Assembly: GCA_964414345.1 (NCBI GenBank)
Contig: CAYPWF010000014.1
Span: forward strand, 1-64,000
DNA from: Desulfocorpusculum sp964414345
GTDB taxonomy: Bacteria; Desulfobacterota; Desulfocorpusculales; Desulfocorpusculum
DNA: 64,000 nucleotides
Reading direction: 5' to 3'
Below are positions 33,062-40,520 of this stretch, one piece after another; positions within the stretch are counted from its first letter, which is position 1, and each line of letters begins with the position of its first letter. A model generated the notes under the pieces. The model had not been told where the DNA came from and did not search any database. It saw nothing but the letters and a program-made list of their open reading frames with translations. The translations under genes were made by a program, and so were the position numbers.

Positions 33062-34228
33062 ATGAGCTGGCTGCCTTGCGGGGTATATCACGAGCATTAC
33101 AAAGAGGACCATGCTTGGTGGCAGACCACCTTTGTCAAGGGCAAGATGATTGCCCTGGCCGTGGTGGTGCTCCTGGCGTTTCCTTACATGGATCTTGTGG
33201 CCCCGGATCTGGGCCCCTATCTCCTGAGCATAGCCATAATGCTGATGTACACCATCATGGCCGCCTCAGGGGTTCAGCTGCTCATAGGCTATTGCGGCCA
33301 GGTGACTTTGGGACACGCGGCTTTCGTGGCCGTGGGGGCCTACACCTCTTGCCTGGTGCTCATGCACGGCCCTGCCCTGGCAGCCATGGGCCATGACCCG
33401 AGCCCGGTGGTCAGAGGCCTGGCAGGCATCTTCACCGGTATCATGAAAGTCGGGCTTCTTTACCCGGCAGCCATAGTGCTGGCCGCCATTGTGGCAGGCC
33501 TGTGGTGCGTGTTGTTCGGGCTTCCATCGGCCAAGGTGAAGGGCTTTTACCTGATCATGACCACCATAGCGGCCCAGTGGATAACGGTGGAGTTCTTCAT
33601 CACCCAGTTCGTGAGCCAGATCGGAGGGAGACAACAGGCCTTCACGGTCATGCCTGAGCACTTTTCCATCGGGCCTTTTACCATTGATTCTGACAAGAAG
33701 ATCTACTATCTGGGAGTTGCCTTGGTACTGCTAGTGACCCTGGCCATGGCCAACTTGCTCAGATCCAAACCAGGGCGCGCTTGGATAGCCATCAGGGACA
33801 ACGACATCGCTGCAGAGGCCATGGGGGTGAACATAGTGGCATACAAGCTCCTGGCCTTTTTCGTGGCAGGGGCCATGGGAGGGGTTGCAGGGGTCTTTTG
33901 GCTCAACTTCAACAGCATCATAAGCCCCGAGCATTTCCAGTGGTTCTGGTCTCTGTGGTGGGTGGGCGTGATCCTCATCGGGGGTGTGGGGAGCATCCAC
34001 GGTACCATCTTCGGCTCCATGTTCATGGTGCTGGTCATGGAGGGTTTAAAAGCCGTGGTGGTACCCCTAGGGGGGGCTTTCCCAGAGCTCCTGGACAGGT
34101 TCCTTTTCATAAAGGAGGCGCTCTTCGGGCTGGCCATAGCGCTCTTTCTCATCTACGAGCCCAACGGCATAGCCTATCGATGGTGGCAGCTCAAGAACTA
34201 CTTCAACCTCTGGCCGTTCTCCTATTGA
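33062..34228 (+). CDS. ABC transporter permease, LivM type
   Basis: Second permease of the importer, 388 residues, with the LivM blocks GYCGQVTLGHAAFVAVGAYT, FGLPSAKVKGFYLIMTTIA, the coupling loop AIRDNDIAAEAMGVNI, and GGVGSIHGTIFGS. The N-terminus carries an unusual hydrophilic leader (PCGVYHEHYKEDHAWWQT) before the first helix. It follows the LivH-type gene by three bases and precedes the binding-protein gene by 122 bases. Confidence 0.92.
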   Translation: MSWLPCGVYHEHYKEDHAWWQTTFVKGKMIALAVVVLLAFPYMDLVAPDLGPYLLSIAIMLMYTIMAASGVQLLIGYCGQVTLGHAAFVAVGAYTSCLVLMHGPALAAMGHDPSPVVRGLAGIFTGIMKVGLLYPAAIVLAAIVAGLWCVLFGLPSAKVKGFYLIMTTIAAQWITVEFFITQFVSQIGGRQQAFTVMPEHFSIGPFTIDSDKKIYYLGVALVLLVTLAMANLLRSKPGRAWIAIRDNDIAAEAMGVNIVAYKLLAFFVAGAMGGVAGVFWLNFNSIISPEHFQWFWSLWWVGVILIGGVGSIHGTIFGSMFMVLVMEGLKAVVVPLGGAFPELLDRFLFIKEALFGLAIALFLIYEPNGIAYRWWQLKNYFNLWPFSY

Positions 34229-34350
34229 GGGGTGCGGCCACCGAAGACCAGCTTGGGAAGGGGGGTGGGAGCGAGGGGCACAGGCTGGAGGTTGTATGGG
34301 GTGCGGATTAGGGAGCTTTGGCCAAGAAATAACTTCTAAGGAGGTGGATC

Positions 34351-35601
34351 ATGAGAAAAAGGGTTGGGTGGTTGCCGGTCCTGGCTCTTCTGGGCCTCCT
34401 GATTTCCCCGGCCTGGGCAGCCGAGGAGATCAAGGTAGGCTCCATCAACGACATCACGGGTGCGACCTCGGACGTGGGCAAGGATTATGCCATGGGCATA
34501 CGGGAGGCGGTTCAATACGTCAACGACCAGGGGGGGGTAAACGGCAAGAAGATAAAGCTCTTCCTGTATGACTACGGTTACCGAATCCCTGAGGCCATAA
34601 CCACTTACAAGAGGCTCAAGAACTTCGATCGCGTGGTGGCCACCCTGGGATGGGGAACAGGGGACACAGAGGCCCTCTCCCCCATCATCAACAAGGACAA
34701 GATGCCCTATGTGTCGGCCTCTTATTCTGCACATCTCACGGACCCCAAGAAGACCCCCTACAACCTCTTCTTCTCGGCTGATTACTCCACTAACGCCAGG
34801 GCTGCCATAACTGCCTGGTACGACCAGGTCTGGAAGAAAGACCCCATGTACAAGGACAGGGTTGCCAAGGGCGAGAAACCCCGCTTCGTCTGCTTCTACG
34901 CCACTGCCGTCCCCTATTCCAGCGCGCCCATCAAGGCCATCAAGGATCAGGCCAGCCTCCTGGGTTTCGAGATAGGGGATGACCAGGACGTGCCCCTCAC
35001 GGCCCTTGACACCAAGAGCCAGGTCCTGGCTGCGGCCAAGTTCAAGCCGGACCTGGTATGGCACGGCAACACCACCATGAGCGTCTCCACGGCCATCAGG
35101 GACGCACACGCCCAGAACCTGGGGGCCTGGCACATCATAAACAACTGGGGTTTTGACGAGAACCTCCCGAGGCTCGCCGGAGATGCGGCCAAGAACACAA
35201 TCGGAGCGGCCCCCTGCGCCTTCTTCGGGGAGAACGTGAAGCTCATGGACAAGGTGATGGAGTATGCCCAGAAGCTCAACCCAGGGGTGCCTAAGGAGCA
35301 GCGCCTAATCAGGACCGTCCAGGCCTGGGCGAATGTTCTGCTCCTATGGGAGGCCATGAAAAGGGCTGACAAGGCCGGGAAGCTGGATGGGGAAGGAATC
35401 ATGAAGGCCGGATTCGAGTCTCTCAAAGACTATGACATAGGCCTGGGAGCGCCTCCCGTGAGCTTCTCCACCCAGGATCACCGCCCCACCAGCATTGCCC
35501 AGACTTACATATACAAGGACGGCAAGTTCCAGCTCCTGGAGCGCATAGACTTGAAGCAGCGCTGGCCGGAGAAGTGGGCCAAGGAGTGGCTGGGCTGGTA
35601 A
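34351..35601 (+). CDS. Periplasmic substrate-binding protein of the liv-type importer
   Basis: A 416-residue solute-binding protein with a clear Sec signal peptide (MRKRVGWLPVLALLGLLISP-AWA). The mature start EEIKVGSINDITGATSDVGKD is the typical ligand-binding entry of family type I periplasmic receptors. The mature part has two lobes with a hinge. The ligand could be an amino acid or, more likely given the co-operonic acyl-CoA synthetase, an aromatic or aliphatic acid; the pocket is not diagnostic by eye. AAGGAGGTG precedes the ATG. Confidence 0.9.
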   Translation: MRKRVGWLPVLALLGLLISPAWAAEEIKVGSINDITGATSDVGKDYAMGIREAVQYVNDQGGVNGKKIKLFLYDYGYRIPEAITTYKRLKNFDRVVATLGWGTGDTEALSPIINKDKMPYVSASYSAHLTDPKKTPYNLFFSADYSTNARAAITAWYDQVWKKDPMYKDRVAKGEKPRFVCFYATAVPYSSAPIKAIKDQASLLGFEIGDDQDVPLTALDTKSQVLAAAKFKPDLVWHGNTTMSVSTAIRDAHAQNLGAWHIINNWGFDENLPRLAGDAAKNTIGAAPCAFFGENVKLMDKVMEYAQKLNPGVPKEQRLIRTVQAWANVLLLWEAMKRADKAGKLDGEGIMKAGFESLKDYDIGLGAPPVSFSTQDHRPTSIAQTYIYKDGKFQLLERIDLKQRWPEKWAKEWLGW

Positions 35602-35623
35602 TCTGGCCCGAGGAGGCAAAGGG

Positions 35624-36436
35624 GTGAGTTCCGGAAAACCGATCCTGCAGTTGCACAACATCGAGGTGAAGTATCACGAAGTGATCCTTGTGCTCAAGGG
35701 GGTCTCCATAGAGGTCCCCGAGGGCGGAATAGTCGCCCTTCTCGGGGCCAACGGGGCTGGCAAGAGCACCACCCTCAAGGCCATCTCTGGTCTCCTCAAG
35801 CACGAGGAGGGAAGGGTCACGGATGGGGCAATAGAGTTCATGGGGGAACACATCCACCGCAAGGACCCTGAGGAGATCGCCAAGATGGGGATCTTCCAGA
35901 TCATTGAGGGCAGAAGGGTCTTCGAGCACCTGACCATAGAGGAGAACCTGCGGGTGGGAGGGCACCTGCGGGGAGACGGCCGGGGTCTCAAAGACAGGCT
36001 GGAGATGGTCTACACCTATTTCCCCCGTCTCAAGGAGAAGAGGAACATGGTGGCGGGTTTCGCCAGCGGGGGAGAGCAGCAGATGACCGTGATCGGCCGG
36101 GCCCTCATGGCCAGCCCCAAACTCATGTTACTGGATGAGCCATCCATGGGGCTTGCCCCCCTCCTGATCAAGGAGATCTTCGAGATCATCCAGAGGCTCA
36201 ACCACCAGGAGAAGATCCCCATATTGCTGGTGGAGCAGAACGTGAAGCTGGCACTCACGGTGGCCCCTTATGCTTACGTGATGGAAAACGGTCGCATCGT
36301 AATGGACGGGACCTCAGAGGTGCTCAGGCAGAACCCGGACATAAGGGATTTCTATCTGGGACTCACGGACATAGGCGAGAGAAAGAGTTTTCGCTCGGTG
36401 AAGCATTACAAGCGGCGCAAACGCTGGCTGGCCTGA
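35624..36436 (+). CDS. ABC transporter ATP-binding protein, LivF type
   Basis: Second ATPase of the importer, 270 residues. Walker A GANGAGKSTT, signature FASGGEQQMTVIGRAL, Walker B LMLLDEPSMGL and the switch VEQNVKLALTV mark it as LivF-type. The start is GTG behind GAGGAGG. The C-terminus has a basic tail (RSVKHYKRRKRW) beyond the usual LivF end. It completes the importer with the LivG, LivH, LivM and binding-protein genes upstream. Confidence 0.92.
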   Translation: MSSGKPILQLHNIEVKYHEVILVLKGVSIEVPEGGIVALLGANGAGKSTTLKAISGLLKHEEGRVTDGAIEFMGEHIHRKDPEEIAKMGIFQIIEGRRVFEHLTIEENLRVGGHLRGDGRGLKDRLEMVYTYFPRLKEKRNMVAGFASGGEQQMTVIGRALMASPKLMLLDEPSMGLAPLLIKEIFEIIQRLNHQEKIPILLVEQNVKLALTVAPYAYVMENGRIVMDGTSEVLRQNPDIRDFYLGLTDIGERKSFRSVKHYKRRKRWLA

Positions 36437-36502
36437 AAGACTCCTCCTGGGTGGCGGGCCCGAGGGCAACGCCCCAGGATTCCTCGGAGAAAGGAGGCAC
36501 CT

Positions 36503-37138
36503 ATGAGAAGATTCGCTTTTCTGACCCTGATCACGTGGGCAGCCCTGGGGCTGGCCCTCCAGGGTTGCGAGACCATGGATACCGTGGGCCCTGCCCAGGC
36601 CACGGGCCCGGCCAAGGCACCGGTGGTGAAGCTGGACCGGGTGGAGGTTAACCACATCCAGCCCTTCTTCATCGCCCCCAGGATCAATTTCAAGGACTGC
36701 AACAACCCTGGCACGGTGGGCGCATATGGTTACACGAGCACCATGAGCTTGGCTTACGTCTTCCATATCCAAAACCCCAACAGCTTCCCGGTGATGCTGG
36801 ATGAGCTGCGCTTCACGGCGGCCTTCGAAGATTTTGATGTGAACATGCCCACAGCCTATGAGGACCAGTGGATTCCCCCTGGCAAGACAAACGAGCTCAG
36901 GGTAGTGGTGGTGCAGGAGGCCCAGGCCACCATAGCCAGTCTCATGGTCGGGGGGCTCGCAGCCGAGAGAATCAAGAAGATGGGCGTCAAGCAGGCCGAC
37001 CTGGTCAAAAAATGGTGGGACACTGTGGGGGACCTGGCCTTCCCCATCCAGGTGAAAAACGGTGTGGCTGTTTTTCAGACACCAGATGGAAAGACAATTC
37101 AGTCCACTTTCCATGGCGTGTTCCCCCCGCCCAAATAG
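36503..37138 (+). CDS. Lipoprotein, possible LEA/WHy-like domain
   Basis: A 211-residue lipoprotein with the lipobox LQGC (C23). The mature part has blocks reminiscent of LEA14/WHy domains: MSLAYVFHIQNPNSFPVMLDELRFTAAF and the WIPPGKTNELRVVVV strand. Such domains occur in stress-related surface proteins. The similarity is by eye only. It is the last gene before the terminator at 37162 and co-oriented with the importer. Confidence 0.65.
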   Translation: MRRFAFLTLITWAALGLALQGCETMDTVGPAQATGPAKAPVVKLDRVEVNHIQPFFIAPRINFKDCNNPGTVGAYGYTSTMSLAYVFHIQNPNSFPVMLDELRFTAAFEDFDVNMPTAYEDQWIPPGKTNELRVVVVQEAQATIASLMVGGLAAERIKKMGVKQADLVKKWWDTVGDLAFPIQVKNGVAVFQTPDGKTIQSTFHGVFPPPK

Positions 37139-37161
37139 AATTCTATTGACTCAGAGAGAGG

Positions 37162-37196
37162 AGCCCCGGGGCTTTTCTGCCCGGGGCTTTCTCTTT
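37162..37196 (+). terminator. Rho-independent terminator of the liv operon
   Basis: Perfect nine-pair stem AGCCCCGGG / CCCGGGGCT with a nine-base loop, followed by TTCTCTTT. It lies 24 bases after the lipoprotein gene. Confidence 0.85.
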
Positions 37197-37230
37197 GCAG
37201 GGGAACCCGGATCAAAAAACACTCGCTGCG

Positions 37231-37259
37231 TTGCCACATACTCTGCGCCGTCGTATAAT
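37231..37259 (+). promoter_or_regulatory. Sigma-70 promoter of purQ
   Basis: TTGCCA (37231-37236), exactly 17 bases, and a perfect TATAAT (37254-37259), about 46 bases before the purQ start. One of the best promoters in the window. Confidence 0.85.
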
Positions 37260-37305
37260 GCAGCCCGCTGTTTAATCCACTAAAAGGGGAGGGTGAAAGA
37301 GGCGC

Positions 37306-38139
37306 ATGGCAGTTGTTCGCGCCATGGTGCTTTGGGGAAACGGCATCAACTGCGAGGCTGAGACAGCCCACGCCTGTCGTTTAGGCGGAGCAGATGAGGT
37401 GGAGCTGGTGCACTTCGCGGATCTCCTTTGCGGGGAAAAAAGTTTGGATGACTATCACCTTCTCTGTTTGCCCGGGGGTTTTTTGGACGGGGACGACCTT
37501 GGGGCGGCCAAGGCCGCAGCCAACCGTTTCAAATATGCCAAGGTAAAAACAACAGGAGAGCCCCTCAGAAACCAACTGGACAGATTCATCTCCCAGGGGA
37601 AGCTGGTGCTGGGGATCTGTAACGGCTTTCAGCTAATGGTGAAGCTTGGGCTTCTTCCGGCTCTAGATTGCCGGTACGACATCCAAAGCGTAACTCTTAC
37701 TTTCAATGACTCGGGTCGTTTCGAGGACCGTTGGGTTTATCTGGGGGTGGAGGATGAAAGCCCCTGCGTCTTCACAAAGGGTTTGAGGCGGCTTTATCTG
37801 CCCGTTAGGCACGGGGAGGGGAAATTCTATTGCAGAGACTCGGAGCTGCTGGAGAAGCTTTCCCTGAAACGCCAGATAGTGCTTAGGTATCTAGATCCCT
37901 CAACCGGGAAGCCCACCCAGAAGTATCCGTGGAACCCTAACGGCTCCTTGGGGGCAGTGGCGGGGATCTGCGATTCTACAGGAAGGCTTTTCGGGCTCAT
38001 GCCCCATCCGGAAGCTTACCATCACAGGACCAATCACCCTCGATGGACAAGGGAGGAGCTCCCAGAGGAGGGGGAGGGAGTAGCCCTTTTTAGAAACGGG
38101 GTAGAGTTTATAAGGGCAAGCCTGCTTGGACCTGCATGA
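37306..38139 (+). CDS. purQ: Phosphoribosylformylglycinamidine synthase glutaminase subunit PurQ
   Basis: Class I glutamine amidotransferase that feeds ammonia to the purine enzyme PurL. The nucleophile Cys is in LGICNGFQLM, and the catalytic His/Glu are in LMPHPEAYHHRTNHP. PGGFLDGDDLG is the conserved oxyanion block. At 277 residues it is longer than the about 227-residue PurQ of many bacteria, with extra segments around FKYAKVKTT and DESPCVFTKGL, as in the longer PurQ subclass. It has its own promoter and no purL or purS neighbour. Confidence 0.9.
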   Translation: MAVVRAMVLWGNGINCEAETAHACRLGGADEVELVHFADLLCGEKSLDDYHLLCLPGGFLDGDDLGAAKAAANRFKYAKVKTTGEPLRNQLDRFISQGKLVLGICNGFQLMVKLGLLPALDCRYDIQSVTLTFNDSGRFEDRWVYLGVEDESPCVFTKGLRRLYLPVRHGEGKFYCRDSELLEKLSLKRQIVLRYLDPSTGKPTQKYPWNPNGSLGAVAGICDSTGRLFGLMPHPEAYHHRTNHPRWTREELPEEGEGVALFRNGVEFIRASLLGPA

Positions 38140-38216
38140 AAGCACAGGGCGGGTAATTGCCGGGTAGAAAAGAGGCTGCGGCTCCAGCTCCACCTAGGTA
38201 TGAAAGGAGACCCACC

Positions 38217-38678
38217 ATGATCCTTTTTCGGACCATCCTCTTTTGCACGGACTTTTCCCCCACAGCAGATCATGCTCTCCAATACGCGCTTCACATGGCC
38301 CAGATCCACGGCGCCAGACTCATCCTGTTTCACTCCGTGCACCAGCCCCTGTACCCTGTTTTGGCAGAGCCCTTTGTGATGACCCAGGTTGTGGAGCAAC
38401 AGGAGGATCGCCTGAGGCGGGAGGCAGAGGAGGAGATCCGCAGGAGGTACGTGCCAGCTATGCCAGAAAGTGTGTCCTGGGAGCTGGTAGTGCGCTCCGG
38501 AAACCCCTCACAAGAGATTCTCCGGATTATCCAAGAGAAAGGGGTTGACTTGGTGGTAATGGGTGCCAGGGGACGCTCCCCCCTGGAGCTCCTCATGTTC
38601 GGGAGCGTGGCTCACAGAGTGGTCAAGCGTTCCCCTGTTCCCGTAATGACTGTATCGCTCAGGCCTTCCGATTCCTGA
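38217..38678 (+). CDS. Universal stress protein (UspA family)
   Basis: A single-domain UspA protein of 153 residues. Blocks: ILFCTDFSPTADHALQYAL at the start and the nucleotide loop GARGRSPLELLMFGSVAHRV, which fits the ATP-binding G-2x-G-9x-G-S/T pattern of the ATP-binding subclass. GAAAGGAG precedes the ATG; an upstream in-frame ATG at 38157 lacks a good site. It converges on the thiolase gene with a six-base gap. The exact role (stress or signalling) cannot be read. Confidence 0.9.
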   Translation: MILFRTILFCTDFSPTADHALQYALHMAQIHGARLILFHSVHQPLYPVLAEPFVMTQVVEQQEDRLRREAEEEIRRRYVPAMPESVSWELVVRSGNPSQEILRIIQEKGVDLVVMGARGRSPLELLMFGSVAHRVVKRSPVPVMTVSLRPSDS

Positions 38679-38684
38679 GATGCT

Positions 38685-39920
38685 TCATACCGCCTCAACC
38701 ACTGTGGCTATCCCCACCCCGCCTCCTCCGCAAAGCATCTGCACCCCGGCACGGCCTCTGGCGCGCTTGAGGTGGTGGACCATCTCCCCGAAATAGAGGA
38801 CCCCTGAGGCCCCTATGGGATGACCCAGGGCTATGGCGCCTCCTGTGGGATTCACCCTTGGGTCGAACCTTTCGTAGCCCAGCTCATCGGCAAATACCAG
38901 AAGCGGAGAGGCAAAGGCCTCATTGGGCTCGATCACGTCCATCTGGTCAATTGTCTTGCCCGCCCTTTTCAAGGCCTTTCGCACGGCCGGGATGGGAGCC
39001 AACAGCATGGGCACAGGCTCCCCTCCGGCCACTGCACAGGAAGCTATGCGACACATGGGTTCCAAGCCCAGCTCCTCGGCCTTCTTCCCACTCATGAGAA
39101 GCACGGCGGCTGCCCCGTCCACTATGGCCGAGGAGCTCCCGGCGCTCACCAGACCGTTTTCCTTGAAAGGGGTGGGCAGCTTCATGGAGTCCGCCAGATA
39201 CCCTTGTGGATCCTGCAGGGCCTTGGGGCGGAGCACCTCGTCCCTCTCCACCTTGCGGGCCACGCCGTCCCAGGTGTACTCGAAGGGCACTATGTGATCG
39301 GCATACCAGCCCTGCTGATCCGCCTGGAGGGCCTTCTGCATGCTCCACAGCCCAAAGCGCTCCAGATCCTCCCTGCTGTGCCCGTATTGCTCGGAGATCA
39401 TCTCCGCGCACAAACCCTGAGGCACTGCCAAGGCCACCTCTTGCACCCTGGGGGAGAGGCGCACTGGAAAATTGGCCTGGAGTGCAGCCTGCAGGTCAGA
39501 GCCGATGCCGTAGTGGGACATGAGCTCCACCCCTCCGCAAACTACTATCTCGGCCTCTCCCACCATTATCTCGTGGGCGCCCATGTGAATCCCCTTGAGA
39601 CCAGCGTTACAGTACTGATTGATGGTGCAACCGGCCGCCTCTTTGGGTATGCCTGCCAAGAGGGAGGCTATGCGACCGATATTGAGGGCCTGCTCTCCCA
39701 CCTGACTCAGACACCCGATTATAACGTCCTCTATCTCCTGCTCCTGAAACTTGGGGCACCGAGCATGTACCCTGTCCAAAAGACCCCTCAAGGTGTTGGC
39801 CAAAAGATCTTGGGCTGAAGCCTGGCAGAGCTGCCCTCCTTTTTCCATGCCCTTTCTGCCCGACTTTCCGATGGCTGATCTTACCGCATCGATCACTACC
39901 ACTTCCTGAAGCTGTGCCAT
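38685..39920 (-). CDS. Thiolase (acetyl-CoA C-acyltransferase family)
   Basis: Thiolase-fold enzyme of 411 residues, either condensing acetyl-CoA or cleaving 3-ketoacyl-CoA. The catalytic nucleophile is C104 in INQYCNAGLKG, the catalytic His is in NPTGGAIALGHPIGASG and the C-terminal Cys is in MLCGGGGVGIA, so all active-site residues are present. It resembles degradative FadA-type thiolases more than PHB-type, but chain length preference is not visible. No other beta-oxidation gene lies beside it. Confidence 0.9.
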   Translation of the reverse strand: MAQLQEVVVIDAVRSAIGKSGRKGMEKGGQLCQASAQDLLANTLRGLLDRVHARCPKFQEQEIEDVIIGCLSQVGEQALNIGRIASLLAGIPKEAAGCTINQYCNAGLKGIHMGAHEIMVGEAEIVVCGGVELMSHYGIGSDLQAALQANFPVRLSPRVQEVALAVPQGLCAEMISEQYGHSREDLERFGLWSMQKALQADQQGWYADHIVPFEYTWDGVARKVERDEVLRPKALQDPQGYLADSMKLPTPFKENGLVSAGSSSAIVDGAAAVLLMSGKKAEELGLEPMCRIASCAVAGGEPVPMLLAPIPAVRKALKRAGKTIDQMDVIEPNEAFASPLLVFADELGYERFDPRVNPTGGAIALGHPIGASGVLYFGEMVHHLKRARGRAGVQMLCGGGGVGIATVVEAV

Positions 39921-39986
39921 TTCCCCCTCCTCCTCTCTGCTAACTGATCACCTAGAGGGTCCCTTTATTGAGGATGCCCCCTGAAC

Positions 39987-40421
39987 TCAAACCTGCCCAG
40001 ATTTCAGGACCTCTTGCACTACCCGAAGGAGCTCCTCAGGTTCCACTGGCTTTTCCATAAAGCCTGATGGGCGGCTGTACTTGGTTTCTCCTGAGGGGCT
40101 CACCTCAGGCTGGCCGGCAGCCTGTCTTACCAGGAGGTGGCTGAAATCCACCCCTGTGGCTTGGGACACCCCTGTCACTATCACCACCGGGATTCGCCTC
40201 AGATCCGGATCCGCTTTGAGCTCCTGAAACATACGGATGCCGCTCTTGTTGGGCATCATAAGGTCCAAAAGCACAAGATCCGGACAAGCCTGGCGCACTC
40301 GTTCCATGCCCTCCAGGCCGTCCCCGGCAGTAACAGTTCTGTAACCGGCGTCTTCCAGAACGTCTTTGAGGTAGCTCACGTTGTCAGGATCATCATCCAC
40401 GATTAGAACAAGCTTCTCCAT
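39987..40421 (-). CDS. Single-domain response regulator (CheY-like)
   Basis: Receiver-only protein of 144 residues. The acidic pocket is VDDDPDN near the start; the phosphorylated Asp is in LVLLDLMMPNKSG; the Lys is in GFMEKPVEPEEL near the end. No output domain is present, so it acts by protein contact. A segment between VTGVSQATGV and SGFMEKP (about 90-125) is longer than in CheY. I chose the ATG at 40421, directly after GGGGGAAG, where the fold begins. It is divergent from the histidine kinase gene at 40521. Confidence 0.88.
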   Translation of the reverse strand: MEKLVLIVDDDPDNVSYLKDVLEDAGYRTVTAGDGLEGMERVRQACPDLVLLDLMMPNKSGIRMFQELKADPDLRRIPVVIVTGVSQATGVDFSHLLVRQAAGQPEVSPSGETKYSRPSGFMEKPVEPEELLRVVQEVLKSGQV

Positions 40422-40520
40422 GGCTTCCCCCGGGTATGGACTTTTTTGGGGATTCACCTTTTTCCCCAAGCCGGCCCGTATGCTATCATGACCCCCAAGG
40501 GGGATCAACAGGAGTAATCA

